Assembly (NCBI GenBank): GCA_023375785.1
Contig: SZWC01000092.1
Location: 364,043 to 428,042 of the forward strand
DNA from: Penium margaritaceum
Taxonomy: Eukaryota; Streptophyta; Zygnematophyceae; Desmidiales; Peniaceae
Reading direction: 5' to 3'
DNA: 64,000 nt
The translations under genes and the position numbers were made by a program. The notes under the pieces were generated by a model, which had not been told where the DNA came from, made no database searches, and worked only from the letters and a program-made list of their open reading frames with translations. This document shows, piece after piece, positions 19,236 through 31,460 of the stretch (positions are counted from its first letter, which is position 1; every line of letters begins with the position of its first letter).

Positions 19236-20225
19236 TATCATCCTCATGGCGATACGTGAAATCGGGGGACCTTTGATCACCGTCTTCAGCGGTTGGAAGG
19301 AGGAGGATTTGATATATGAGGCAGAATCGGAGTACGTGCGCAACGAGGCCATGCCTCGCAGCGGTAGTGAGGGTAACATTTGAGGCCATGCTACACAATA
19401 TGGTGGTCGTGGCAATAACTCCTCTTCTAGTCATAGCAACAGTGGAAGCGGTGGTGATGGAGGAAAAGGTAATGGTGGCGGTGGACTGAGTTCAAATCGT
19501 CTAAGAAGTGCCAAAATTGTGGCAAGCCTCGGCATTGGGCACGAGAGTGGAGGGCTCCCAAGAAGAAAGACGAAGATCATGATGGTAGATATGCGGGCAA
19601 AGGAAAGGGTAAGAATGAGTTCACAAACATGATGACTGACGGCGTGCCAGCAACCAAGGGAGCGCCACTGCTCAAGCGTGGAGCCTGAGGGTGCGAATCT
19701 GGCACAAACCATCACTCGTCAAGGGAGAAGGATGAGTTCATCTCCATAGGGGACACTGAACATTGCTTCAAGTGTGCCAACGGTAGTATTGTCCATGTAG
19801 AAGGCGAGGGAGATAAGATGATCAGCATCAACGTGATTGGTACTGAAAAAGAGTTGAAGCTGGAGAACGTCCTTTACATGCCGTCTTTTGCGGCAAAGTT
19901 CTTGTCAGTGTCCAGAATAACTGACCACAACATGATGGTCATTTTCATCGAGCAGGAGGCCGTGATTATCAAGAACAAGGATTTCAAGATCTCTTATCCC
20001 AAGGAGAGTCTTGTTGCACAGGTCTCGAGAATTCATGGACTCTACGTGCTACAGACTAAACCCCTTGAGTGTACAAATGAGGGATATGCAGTGATTGAAG
20101 AGCCGAACTCTCCAAAGCTTGATGTTCCACCACAAGCCGTCACCATGGCTGCCAACTCCATCGACACAGATGCTGAGCTGTGGCACAAGCGGTTTAGCCA
20201 TGAGGCCGACAGCACACAGTAACCT
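19236..20225 (+). pseudogene. D1 gag C-terminus, zinc knuckle and protease
   Basis: Gag resumes after D2 with the segment around GGPLITVFSGW and YVRNEAMP. The zinc knuckle near 19508-19550 reads C-Q-N-C-G-K-P-R-H-W-A-R-E-W, the last Cys lost to Trp. The protease motif is ESG in place of DSG (about 19694), just after a TGA. The segment at 19818-20222 gives MISINVIGTEKELKLENVLY and the integrase N-terminus up to ELWHKRFSHEAD, ending at a TAA. Confidence 0.82.
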
Positions 20226-22024
20226 ATGCAGCAACAGAAAGTGGTTCATGGGATGGAGGGATGCAAGGCCAAGGATAAGGGAAAGTGCAAAAAGCTATGT
20301 GAGCCATGCCTCCAAGGCAAGGAAAAAAGAAAACTCTTTGAACGTAATGGGCAACGTGCAGCAGCAATCTCGGACCTGATTCACTCTCATGTCTACGGAC
20401 CATTGCGTACCTTTTGGAACGGTGGCAGCAAGTATTTCTTGACCTTCATTGATGACCACAATTGTAAGATGCAGATCTACTTCCTCAAGACAAAGGGAGA
20501 GGTCAAGGAGAAGCTGCAAGAGTTTGTCGCGATGGTAGAGAAGCAGACAAACAAGAAGGTCAAGGCACTACGCACCGACAACGTTGTTGAGTAGGAGGCA
20601 TGCAAAGGCTGGTTGAGCCAACACAGTATCAACCACCAGACCACCATGCCTTATACCCCCCAGAGCGATGACGTTGTCGAGAAGATGAACCAGACTATCC
20701 TCGGCATGACACGAAGCATGCTCTTCGACGCCAAACTCCCACCTCGCTTCTGGGCTGAAGCTACAAGAACTTCTTGCTACCTTGTGAATCTCACTCCGGT
20801 ACTCACACTTGGAAGGCATGGTAAGAAGCAACAAGAGAAGTAGCTCAGGACTCCACAAGAAGCTTGGTCACGGAAGAATCAAAATGCCTCACACTTGAGG
20901 GTCTTTCGTTGTACTGCCTGAGCAAAGGTCCAAGCAAGTGAAGGAAGTGGCAAACTGGATACACGTGCTCCTAAGTGTATGATGGCCACATACGACACCG
21001 CACACAAGGCATATAGGCTATGGGTCTAAGCCGCTGGAAAGCTCATGACGAGCCGAGATGTCGAGTTTGATGAAAGGACACTCGGCAAGGAAGAGTCGTT
21101 GGACCCTGTGCATGCTCCCAAATGAGGATAGAAGGTTGTGTTGCTTGAGTCAGGTGATCAAGCACCATAGAGCAGATGGTGCTGGTAAAGGATGGTGCTA
21201 CAAGGAGAGTGGCTTTACAGGCTGTGGCTCTGAGTCGTCCGAGGCCTCTGAGTCAAATTCTAAGGCCGGTGGCTCTTCTTGAAACAGCGGATCACTGGCA
21301 GCACAGGAGCAGCAGAAGCAACTAACCTTTGAAGCACCACCAGCAACACTACGGCATAGTATGCACCAGAAGCAACCTCCATCCAAGTACGATGCTGAGA
21401 CTACGGAATGGACCGGACTCAGCTGGTCATGCTTGGCTTAGGGAGAGCCTGTGTCCGTAGTGGAGGTTATGAACATGCCAGATGTGGCCAAGTCAAACGA
21501 GGCAGTGGATAGCAAACTCGCATCCATTAAAGAGAACAGAACATAGGTTCTGGTGGACACGCCCCCAAACACGTACGTGGTGTGGTCAAAATGGATACTC
21601 CGGAAAAAGTTCAAGCAGGATGGTACTATTGACAAGTACAAGGCAAGAGTTGTGGCGAAGAGGTTTTCCCAGCATGCAAGCTCCGAGTACGAGGAGACCT
21701 TCAAGCTTGTTGTCACCTTTCCCTCCATCAGATCCATGTTGGACATCGCTGCTGCAGAAGATCTGGAGGTCCTCTAGATGGATGTCAAGACTACTTTCCT
21801 CTATAGGAAATACTCAAAGAAGTGCTGATGGAAGAACCCGAGGGAGAGATAGCTCCAGAGGGCAATGTTTGTAAACTGGTCAAATCACTCTACGGGCTGA
21901 AATAGGTCCTAAGGATGGTACAAAGTGATAGAAGGCTTCATGGCCGGGCTCACTTTCACGCAATGCCAGAATGACCCTAGTGTCTATGTGCGGGAGGACG
22001 AGCAAGACTTCATGGTGGTTGCAG
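20226..22024 (+). pseudogene. D1 (left part) integrase and start of reverse transcriptase
   Basis: The integrase has CEPCLQGK, the first Asp region IHSHVYGPL (Asp changed to His), RTDNVVE and VVEKMNQ, where Glu is kept. The C-terminal region and linker follow with many stops. RT starts with KWILRKKFKQDG (about 21590) and reaches SVYVREDEQ (about 22000). It stops before the YVDD motif at 22024, where unrelated bases and then inverted D3 sequence begin. Confidence 0.8.
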
Positions 22025-22074
22025 TTGGAGTCAGTCGTAATGTTAGTTGCTTGTCTTTTGGGGCAATGTGGATT
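22025..22074. other. Junction filler between D1 pol and inverted D3 pol
   Basis: About 50 bp here match neither the D RT in plus orientation nor the D RNase H in minus orientation with confidence. The join lacks an LTR end and a TSD, so it is a rearrangement point and not a transposon end. Confidence 0.5.
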
Positions 22075-23400
22075 GTGTAGGCACTGTGTCTCCTTGCATG
22101 CTTCTGACAGAGCGATGTACTCTGCCTTAGCGGTAGAGAAGGAGACACAATATTACTTTCTGTTTGTCTAAGAGACTGTGCCACCGTTCAAGAGAAACAC
22201 AAAGCCCGAGGTAGACTTTTTGTCATCGATTCTTCCTCCAAAATTGGTGTCTATGTAGCACACCAGCTACAGTGGGTCAGATCCTTCCTGGCCTCCAAAC
22301 TAGAGTCCCAAACTAGTGTCAGGTCTTCTTTAGATAGCGCATGATGGGCTTGACTGCTTGCCACTACTGTGGCCCTGGATTTGCCACAAACCTGCTCACT
22401 TGTCTCACAGCATAGCAAATGTCAGGGCGTCTTCCTACCATGGCATACATGAGGCTGCCAAACAAAAACGGCATGTTCTGCTTCCGTGCTGGGGCTCATG
22501 AAGGAGGAGAGCTTAATGTCTGTTGTTATGGGTGTGGTGATGATCTTCCAGTCCTCCATGTTGTAGCACTTGAGGATCTCCATGATGTACTTGGTCTGGT
22601 TCAGCTCGATGGTGCCTGTTGCTCGATTGCGGTGGACAGCTATCCCAAGAAAGAACTCAAGCGGACCCATGTCCTTCATCTTGAACCTATTGCTGAGATG
22701 TGTCTTCAGCTTGTTCAACAGCTCGTTTGATGACAAGCAGATGATCAAATAATCCACGTACAGTGCAACCAGCATTAAGCATTGCTCATACTCCCGCACA
22801 TAGACACTAGGGTCATTATGGCAGTGCGTGAAGATTAGGCTGGCCATGAAGCCGTCTATCTCCTTGTACCACATCTGTGGGGACTGTTTCAGCCCGTAGA
22901 GTACTTTGACCAATTTATAAACGTTGCCGTCTGGAGCTTTCAGTCCCTCAGGCACTTTCACCAGCACTTCCTTGTCTAGCTTCCTGTAGAAAAAAGCTGT
23001 CTTGACATCCATCTGGTGGACCTCCCTATCTTTGGCAATAGCAATATCGAGCATGGATCTGATGGAGGCAAAGGTGATGACAAGCGTGAAGGTCTCCTCG
23101 TACTCTGAGCCTGCACGCTGGCAAAACCCCTTTGTCACAACTCTTCCATTGTACTTGTCGATAGTACTATCTTGCTTGAATGTTTTTCAGAGTACCCACT
23201 TTAAGCCTACTACATGCGCGTTTAGGGGCCTCTCCACCAGAACCCATGTTCCATTCTCTTCAATGGATGCGAGCTCGCTATCCACTACCTCCTTACAATT
23301 GGCCGCATCTGGCATGTTCATGCTCTCTGTTACGGTCACAGGCCTTCCGTGAGGAAAGCATGACTAGCTGAGTCTGGTCCATTGTGCACTCTCAGCATCG
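22075..23400 (-). pseudogene. D3 reverse transcriptase and RNase H
   Basis: Read on the minus strand, the RNase H C-terminus is missing, cut at about 22075. The frame at 22422-23138 (238 codons) covers the RT: EYEETFTLVITFASIRSML, QMDVKTAFFYRKLDKEV, LYGLKQSPQMWYKE and FFLGIAVHRN. The catalytic motif reads YVDY (about 22760), its second Asp changed to Tyr, which should inactivate the enzyme. RNase H is broken by a frameshift near 22460. Confidence 0.87.
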
Positions 23401-24290
23401 TACTTGGGCGGAGGTTTCTTCTCGCATGTACTATGCCGGAGTTGTGCTGGTAGTACTTCAAAGCTTATCTGCTTCTGTTGCTCCTGCGCTACCTGGGATC
23501 CGTTGTTTCAAGAAGAGCCACCGGCCTCAGAGTTTGACTCAGAGGTCTCGGACGACTCAGACTCAGTGTCAGAGTTCGTCGTTGTATCAGCCTGCACACC
23601 CACATTCCCTAAAGCACCATCCTGCACTAGCACCATCAGCTCTTTCTTTAGCGCGTGATCACCTGACTCGAGCAACACAACCCACTTTCCTGATTTGAGA
23701 GCATGGACAGGGTCCAACACCTCTCCCTTGCCGAGTGTGCTTCCATGAAACTCGACATCTTGGCTCCTTATGAGTTTTCCAGCCACTTGGTACCACAGCC
23801 CGTACGCCTTGTGTGCGGTGTCGTATCCGATGATTACACACTTACAAGCACGTGCATCTTGTTTGCTACTTCCTTCTCCTGCTTGGACCTTTGGCCAGGC
23901 AATACAGCCAAAGACCCTCAAGTGTGAGGCATCTGGCTTCTTCCGTGACCAAGCCTCCAGTGGTGTCCTGAGCTGCTTCTCTTGTTGCTTCTTACCACGC
24001 CTTCCAAGCGCGGCTGCCGAAGTGAGATTCACAAGGTAGCAAGCAGTTCTTGTAGCTTCAGCCCAGAAGCAAGATAGGAGTTTTGCGTCGAAGAGCATGC
24101 TTTGTGTCATGCCAAGAATAGTCTGGTTCATTTGTTTTCCAACGGCATTACTCTGAGGGGTATAAGGCGTGGTGGTCTGGTGGTTGATGCCGTGTTGGCT
24201 CAATGAGCCACTGCACGCCTTGTACTTTTCACCGTTGTCAGTGCGCAGTGCCTTGACCATCTTTCTTGTCTGCCGCTCTATCATTGCAAC
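23401..24290 (-). pseudogene. D3 integrase core end, C-terminal region and linker
   Basis: The minus frame 23508-24284 has 258 codons: MVKALRTDNGEKYKACSG (second catalytic Asp), a Glu position that reads Lys/Gln (NAVGKQMNQ in place of NGVAERMNQ), CFWAEATRTACYLVNLT, LRVFGCIAWPKVQ and a Ser/Glu-rich tail. The catalytic Glu is lost, as in D2. Confidence 0.86.
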
Positions 24291-25216
24291 AAACTATTGC
24301 AGATTCTCCTTGACCTCTCCCTTTGTCTTGAGGAAGTAGATGCACATCTTGTGACTGTGGTCATCGCTGGAGGTAAAAAATACTTGCTGCCGCCGTTCGA
24401 AGGGGTGCGGAATGGTCCGCACACATCAGAGTGAATCAGGTCCAAGATTGCTGCCGTACGTTGTCCATTACGCTCAAAGGGCTTTCTTTTTACCTTGCCT
24501 TGGAGGCATGGCTCACACAGATTCTTGTACTTTCCCTCATCCTTGGCTTTGCATCCCTCCATCCCATGAACTACTTTGTGCTACTACATAACTTACAATG
24601 TGCTGTGGGCCACCTGGCCAAACCGCCTGTGCCACAACTCAGCATCTCTGTTGGTGGAGTTGGCCGCCATGGTGACGTCTTGTGGTGCGACATCAGGCTT
24701 TGGAGACTCTTCAAACACTACATATCCCTCATTTCTACTCCCAAGGGGTTTGGTCTGTAGCACGTAGAGCCCATCAACTCTTGGGAGTTGTAAGACAAGA
24801 CTCTCCTTAGGATAGGAGATCTTGATGTCCTTATTCTTGAGAATCAGGGCCTCTTCCTCTGTGAAGATGACCGTCATGTCGTGGTCCGTAATTTTGGACA
24901 CTGACACGAGATTTGTCGCAAAAGACGCATGTAGACGACGTTCTCTAGCTTCAAGTCTTTTCCAGCACCGTTCATGTTGATGTTGATCAACTTATCTCCC
25001 TCGCTTTCCGCATGGACAAGGCTGTCGTTAGCACACCTGAAGCGACGTTCAATGTCCCCAATGGAGATGAACCCATCCTTCTCCCTTGAAGAGTGGTGGT
25101 TCGTGCCAGAGTCGAGCCCGTAGGCTCCAGGCTTGTGCAGTGCCGCTCCCTTGGTTGCCGGCACGCTCTCAGCCATCATGTTCGTCAACTCCTTTTTACC
25201 CTTTCCTTTGCCCTCA
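24281..25216 (-). pseudogene. D3 gag C-terminus, protease and integrase N-terminus
   Basis: The minus strand gives YEGKGKGKKELTNMMAESV, then the protease GLDSGTNHHSSRE with the DSG active site intact, LENVVYM, the integrase zinc region ELWHRRFGQVA ... CEPCLQGK and IHSDVCGPF. Frameshifts occur near 24380, 24580 and 24920. On the right it is interrupted at 25218 by the TA-flanked insert. Confidence 0.85.
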
Positions 25217-25218
25217 TA

Positions 25219-25822
25219 CCCCCTATTCTTAAATTTAGATATCAATTATTTGTGGAGTGGTCGAAAAATGATATTTCGTTCAACGAATTTGAAGGACCAT
25301 TAAAAAATTAAAATGTTGTTTCGTTGATTTTAAAGTCCGATGTGGCGTCATTGGTTTTTTCTAAACCGGGATCACTTACCATTCATTCAAGTTGTATTGA
25401 GTGATCTCGTTTTTGTTTTTACTTTAGTGGCAACTTCCTCTCACGTACCTTTCTGTATTCTCATGCTGATACGAAAATGCAGGCATGTATAGTTTCCAGC
25501 TCGCTTGACAGTGTTTCTAACAGCCTGTCACGCATGAATATGCAAGATTGACTATTCAAAAGCGAAAACTAACAGTTGGACGATTGGAAAACCACGAGAG
25601 ACAAATGCCAGATGCGCACGATCACTGACCACTCAACGCGGATTGTCGAGTTCAAGGATCCTAGAAATAATGAGCATTCTCCATGGTCAAAGTTATTTTT
25701 CCAATTATCCACGAATTTGACTAATTAGGACCACTAAAATAATTCAAGCCTAGACATTCACATCAAAATCAAGGATCATATAATTTGTAAAATCCTAAAC
25801 ATCGAGTTTAAAAGTTAGGCGG
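25219..25822. mobile_element. TA-flanked 604-bp insert, MITE-like
   Basis: An AT-rich block splits D3 gag between the zinc-knuckle segment and GKGKGKK. The host reading rejoins if one TA (25217-25218 or 25823-25824) is kept, so the target repeat appears to be TA. The ends resemble each other inverted: CCCCCTATTCTTAAATTTAG on the left, and CCGCCTAACTTTTAAACTCG as the inverse of the right. About 14 of 22 positions agree. There is no long coding frame. A TA target and inverted ends suggest a non-autonomous Tc1/mariner (Stowaway-like) element. The assignment is inferred, not proved. Confidence 0.6.
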
Positions 25823-26070
25823 TATCTACCACCATGACCTCTCTTCCTTCTTGGGAGCCCTGCACTCCCGTGCCCAATGCCAAGTCTTGCCATAGTGATG
25901 GCACTTCCCAGGTCGCTTTGAACTCTTTCCATCGCCACCATTGCCTTTTCCTCCTCTGCGACCGCTTCTGCCGCTGCTCTGACTAGAAGAGGAATTGTTG
26001 CCACGACCACCGTACTATGCAGCATAGGCTGAAATGTTAGCCTCAGTACCGCTATGACGCATAGCCTCAT
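25823..26070 (-). pseudogene. D3 gag zinc-knuckle segment
   Basis: On the minus strand the zinc knuckle reads C-H-H-Y-G-K-T-W-H-W-A-R-E-C, with the second Cys replaced by Tyr and a Gly by Trp. The upstream gag stretch NEAMRHSGTEANIS is present in one frame. A solo D LTR cuts it at 26071. Confidence 0.75.
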
Positions 26071-26852
26071 TGTCAACCTGCTTGAGGCGATAGTCTAGAA
26101 AACGGATTTTGACAAAATGGTTCCTGCTGATCCCTCATGGTATTGCAACCAAGAGATGATATCACCCTTTGAGCCAAGGTTCCACACTGAGCAGTTGATA
26201 GGAATCACTTCCTGGCACTGTGTCCTTAGCACCTGGTTGCTTTCGAGCGAGGAGCAAACTCTTGGAGTTTAGACCAACCAATGCTTCTTTAGTGTCTGCC
26301 TCTCGTAGACAACTCTGTGAGGATTCTCAAAGGTAAGACAACCTCTATCCTAGGCGTGTAGTGACAGGCAACTTACAGGTTCTTAAAGTCTTAGAGCCAG
26401 CCTCTATCATAGGCGTGCAGTGGCTCCTTGGATGAGCCACTTTTGGGCGCAATCTGGATTGCATCATCCCCCCTGCCTACATGGCGCTCCTTGTGACTGC
26501 CAAGTGGCACCAATCACCAGGAAGGACCTTGGAATGTTCTAAGATGTCTCTTAGAACTTTCGTTTCCCCGTTTTGGTCACAAATAAAATTAGTCACCGGG
26601 CTGGGATTTGACTCAGTGACCTCTCGCTCCAGAGACATTCTGGAACGTCTAAGCCACAAGGAGTTATCCTAGGTAGTATTTCTTGGCAATTATATCCAGA
26701 TTAGACCAAGGAGACATGCTCTAAAGGAGCCGTGCATGCCTTGTCTATCTAGACCAGACTTAGGAGACTTACTCCAAGGGAGCAGTGCATGCCTAGTCTG
26801 TCCTGTACCTGTCCAAATATCAGCCATGGATAAGGAGCATATCAGGTCAACA
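26071..26852 (-). repeat. Solo family D LTR, TSD CTCAT
   Basis: On the plus strand it begins TGTCAACC and ends GGTCAACA, so it is an inverted D LTR, 782 bp. Perfect repeats CTCAT (26066-26070 and 26853-26857) bound it. D3 gag continues on both sides. Confidence 0.93.
26585..26656 (-). promoter_or_regulatory. tRNA-like A box, B box and T-run in the solo D LTR
   Basis: On the minus strand TGGCTTAGACG starts at 26656, GAGTCAAATCC at 26614 (42 nt later), and TTTT lies at 26588-26585. Confidence 0.45.
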
Positions 26853-27433
26853 CTCATTACACACATACTCAGACACCGCCTCATAAGTCAAATCCTCCAC
26901 CTTCCAACAGCCAAAGACGGTGATTAGAGGACCTCAGTTTTCACGTAGCGGCATGAGGAGGATCATGGCCCGCATGTTGGTGTCCAGAATTTCCTAGCTT
27001 ATTTGGGTCACTTGCTGTAGCAGTCACTTCAAACTGCAACAGGAAGTCCATAATCAACTCTCCCTTGCTTAATCTCATCGAAATCAGCTCTTGAAGGATG
27101 AAGAGGTGACTTGCGAGAGCTGTTGATTGGTGTACATGTGCAAGTTTCTCATAAGCCTTTGATGCATGTGTGATACCTTGGAAGTGGACATGTTGTGATT
27201 CATGCACTGATGTCACAAGAATCGCAAGCACCATGTCAGTTTTGACACTCCACGCATCATATCCAGTATCTGTTTTTTGAGGTTCAATCTCTTGTCCAAG
27301 GAACATCTTCAACTAGCCACGCACCTTCATGAGAATGTCAAATTGCCATTTCCACAAGGGAAAATAAAACCAAGTGAACTTTGATATCCCACCGTTGACC
27401 TATCGAGAGTGAGCATCACGGGTGTCGTCATAC
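26853..27433 (-). pseudogene. D3 gag, N-terminal part
   Basis: The minus strand starts near 27433 with MTTPVMLTLDRSTVGYQSS. The frame at 26941-27312 gives MKMFLGQEIEPQKTD, then ILVTSVHESQHVHFQGITHASKAYEK and FILQELISMRLSKGE. A TAG precedes 27312. This is the copia-type gag also seen in D1 and D2. Confidence 0.8.
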
Positions 27434-27738
27434 TACTTCTCTGTTTCTCTACTTCTTTGCTTCGTTGAGGCCGATGGAGGTTGATGTAAGCTATTGTCTC
27501 TTAACGGTTAAGAAGGTACAGATGCGTCGTTTACCCCTTAGTTGTTGATCACCTGCAAGCAGAGAAGAACACACAATAGCAAGCCCAGGGTCGTGTCTTT
27601 GAGGGCAAAGCTTATCCTGGCAAGGGGCTATGGGTCGTACCTCCAAGGGCAGAGCTTATCCTTGGCCCTTGTTTGCTAAGTGCCAGCACTCAGAGTTGGA
27701 GCTGATGGAGCAAATGGAGCAGATGCAGCTGATGGAGC
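27434..27738 (-). other. D3 leader, gag-proximal part
   Basis: It holds the inverse of the D leader, with the two tandem GGATAAGCTC-type units (about 27590-27665) and the acceptor-like TTCTCTGCTTGCAG on the minus strand (about 27554-27567). Bases 27734-27738 are the GGAGC target of A2. The rest of the leader is at 34458-34544. Confidence 0.65.
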
Positions 27739-28477
27739 TATTGGATCTGGAGGAGAGAAGGAGCCTTGGAGCAGCGACCATGTGTGATTCGAAGGGCATC
27801 ACTTGTGCTGAAGAATGGTTGTTCAATCACTCAAAATGATGGAGTACATATAGAGCTAGAGCTTGGGCAAGCCAGCCCTCTCACAAGCCATACCACTGAT
27901 CCATGGAGGCTAAGGCTCACACACTAGAGTCCATAATCTCACACAAGGGAGGAAATCAGCCTAGCAATCAGGCTGACCACTCACACACAACCTAGAGAGC
28001 TAGAGAATGCTCTCATGGCACACTCCTAGTGGTCACATAACCCACAAACCCATCGAGAGTTGCCATGTGTCCATGGCTAGCACACAAGGATCTCACCTCA
28101 CCTAAAAAGAAAGGAGAGGTACCTTTATCCTAGTCAGCACACTCTGACAAGGCAATCCTAAGACCAAGGACCTTTTTGGATATTTATCCCATCAGGTCTT
28201 GACCCTGGACCTCTTGCCTTTTTCTTTTGTCAAGCAAAGGCATGGAGCCATCACCCATGCCCACCCAGACATCGACGGTCCATGACCCCCAAAACTTCGA
28301 AAATTCATATGTCCCAATCCGACTGTTGGATCGGCCTCAAACTTGGACCGTACACATTTTGCCACCTGATCCTTCCAATGGTAGAGTCGCATTGACGATC
28401 GGAGTAGGCATCTGGTACTTTCCTGGACCTTGCTCCGGTGGACCTGAAACTGAGTCAGATGGCTCCTTTTTCCAACA
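27739..28477 (-). repeat. A2 3' LTR
   Basis: It is 739 bp, starting TATTGG on the plus strand (one base off TGTTGG) and ending CCAACA. It is followed by the inverse of the polypurine tract, ATCTCCCACTTT (28478-28489). Confidence 0.92.
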
Positions 28478-28489
28478 ATCTCCCACTTT

Positions 28490-29900
28490 GCCGCAGTCAG
28501 AGTGAGCTGAGTCCACATGCCTTCATGCAGAACTGCTGCTTCTCACGGGTCACATGCTTGGTGTAGAGGTCAGCGACTTGCTTGCTGGTTGGAGTAAACT
28601 CGAACTTGATAGCACCCTCCTACACCATATGCCTGATGAAGTGATATGCAATGTCAATGTGCTTGGTGCGTGCATGGTGCTCAGGAGTGCGATTGCGCTC
28701 TGGTTGTCGACGCGCACAGGAACGGGAACTGCTACACTCCCACTCATCTCTGCCATAAGACGCTTAAGCTAAACTGCTTCCTTGGCTCCAAAGCTGAGAG
28801 AGACGTACTCAGCTTCCGTGCTTGAGGTGGCCACGACCACCTGCCGCTTGCTGCACCAGCTGATGGCTCCACTATTCATGAGGAACACATATCCAGAGAT
28901 GGACTTACGGTCCTCAGGGTTTGAAGCCCAATGTGCGTCTGTATAGCCTATGATGTTGTTGTCGTTGCCGTTGTAGGTGATGCCGATGTTGATGGTTCCA
29001 GCAAGGTAGCGGAAGATCTGCTTCACTGCCTTCTGGTTCTCAGGTCCGGGGTTTGCCATGTGCTTGCTTACAGCGCCAATAGCCTGTGCAAGGTCCGGCC
29101 TGGTTGCCACCATCAGGTACATGAGGCTACCGACGGCGCTCTGGTACTTCTGCCGCTCAGTTGCATTCGCTTCTCCATTAAAGCTCACGAGATACTGACG
29201 CATCTCCAGCGGCGTGCCGATGGGTTTTGCCTCTGCCATGCCTAACCGCTGCAAGACGTCCTTGATGTAGCGACTCTGCTGTAGCGAGAGAGAGCGTGAT
29301 TTGCGGTCATGCGTGATCTGGATACCGAGGAAGTATGACGCCTCCCTGAGATCAGACATCTGGAAGCGCTCCTGCATGGCCTCCTTGAACTCCTGTAGTG
29401 CAGACATGCTGTTGGAAAGGAGGAGCATGTCATCCACATAGACAATGATGATGAGGATCTCATGCTCATGCTGCCAACGATACACGCTGTAGTCACACTC
29501 GCTGCGCTCAAATCCCATGCACTGCAATGCCGCATCCAACTTCTGGTTCCAAGCACGCGACGCTTACTTGAGGCCGTACAGCGACTTCTGCAGCTTGCAA
29601 ACCAGGTGCTCCTGGCCATCCATGACGAACCCCTTCGGCTGCTCCATGTAGATCTCCTCCTCCAAGTCACCATTCAAGAATGCCGTCTTGACATCCATGT
29701 GGTGAACCTCAAAGTCCTCAGCTGCTACATAAGAGAGGAGCGTGCGCACAAAGGCAAACTTTGCAACATGAGCAAAAGTTTCTGTGTAGTCGATGCCCCC
29801 TTGCTGCGAGTAGCCCTTGGCGACCAGCCTCGCCTTGTACTTTTCCAGGTTACCATCTGCTCCCCGCTTCTTCTTGAACACCCACTTGCACTTGATCACC
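28490..29900 (-). pseudogene. A2 reverse transcriptase and RNase H
   Basis: The minus strand is open at 29564-29899 (RT start KCKWVFKKKRGADG to KSLYGLK), then a TAA in place of CAA at about 29562, then open from 29539 to 28769 with YVDDMLLLSN (about 29425), SYFLGIQITHD, YTDAHWASN and SSTEAEY. A frameshift near 28750-28690 follows, and the tail RTKHID is in another frame. The RNase H motif VDNQSAIAL keeps Asp, unlike A1. Confidence 0.9.
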
Positions 29901-31460
29901 TTACGTCCAGGTGGACGCTCAGTCAGCTCCCACGTGCCGTTGTCCAGCTACGACTGTATCTCCTGCTACACGGCTTGCGCCCAATCTGCTGCATCCGGTG
30001 CAGCCATGGCCTCCTTGTATGACGTTGGCTCATCTGAATCTGCTGCAATTGCAACGTTCATCTGTTCTGGTTTCTGTAGCATCCAGAAATGGCCGCGCTC
30101 ACCAGGCTTGTAAATCACCCTGAGAGGGTACCTCCGACCTGGTGCTGGAGCGTGAGTAGGCGGCCGACGCGGTGCTGCTGGCATAACTGCTTCTGCTGGT
30201 AGTGCTACAGCTCCCTCCTCTGCTTTTGCCGATGAAGCTGCTGTATCTGCTACATCAGACATGGGAGAATAGAGTGATTCTCCCACTGTCAAAGTAGAGG
30301 AAGGATCGGGAGAGACTGGGTCAGGAAGAATTTCTGCTCCTACTGTCTCGTCAGCTGCTGGTTCTGTTGCCTCTTCACACACAATGTTGGTGCCGATGAC
30401 GTTGCTCTCGTTGAAGACGACATCCCTAGAGATGATAACGTGGCCTGTATCCCTCTCGTAGAGGCGATAGGCCTTGCTTGCCACGTCGTAGCCAATCATC
30501 AGCATCTGCGCACTCTTTGCGTCCCATGTCTGCTGCTTCTCCTTGGGCACTTGCATAAGCGCCAGGCTCCCAAATGCTCGGAGATGACCCACGCTCAGTT
30601 TCTTGCCGAACCACGCCTCGTACAGCGTCATCTGCTCCAACGCCTTCGTTGGACTGCGGTTCTTGATGTAGACCGCAGTGCTCACGGCTTAAGCCCAGAA
30701 GTCGTAGGTCAGCCGAGCCGCGTGTAGCATGGAGCGCGCCGACTCCACAATGGTACGGTTGGCGCGTTCTGCTACACTGTTCTGCTACGGTGAGTACGGC
30801 GTGGTACGCTGTGCCTTGATGCCAGCTGTTGCGAGGTAGTCTTGGAGTTCCTTGCTCAGGAACTCTCCACCGCGGTCGCTGCGCAACGCCGTGATCTTCT
30901 TGCCAGATTGGTTCTCCACCATGGCCTTGAACTCCTTGAACCTGTCAAAACACTGGTCCTTGGAGGTAAGGAAGTACACAGTAGTGTAACGGCTGAAATC
31001 ATCAATGAAGCAGAGAAAATACCTAGAGCCTCCAAAGCTCTGGGTCTGCGTCGGTCTGCACAAGTCCGTGTGGACCAGCTCCAACACCTCTTTTGCACGC
31101 TTCCCTGCTCCAGAGAACACCTCGCGGTGCTGCTTTCCCTCCAAACAACCGATGCATAACTGCTGCTCAAAGTTAGAGATGGTAGGCAGGTCACGCACCA
31201 TCTGCTTTCCTTGAAGCTGCTGCAAGGGGCGCATGCTGATGTGGCCGTAGCGCGCATGCCAGATCTCGCCATCTGTCGCTTGCACCACTGCTGCAAGACT
31301 CTTCTCACGCGGGATCTTGGTCACACCCAGCACGGGGTACATGTCGCCCTCCTTCACCGACTTGGCCAACTCCTCTCCTGTTTCCTTGTCAAGGATGTAG
31401 CCATAATCATCGTAAAAAACGACGCGCAATCCTGTGTTGGTGAGAGAGGACACTCAGAGA
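29901..31460 (-). pseudogene. A2 integrase and linker to RT
   Basis: Two open minus segments are 31453-30785 and 30685-29966. They contain IWHARYGHISM ... CIGCLEGK (zinc set), TDLCRPTQ (first Asp), SDRGGEF (second Asp), PYEAWFGKKLS and DVVFNESNV. The linker between CIGCLE and LELVHTD that is deleted in A1 is present here. Breaks include TAA at 30689-30691 (shared with A1), TAG at 29966-29968 (CAG lost) and the family-shared TAG at 29948-29950. Confidence 0.9.
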
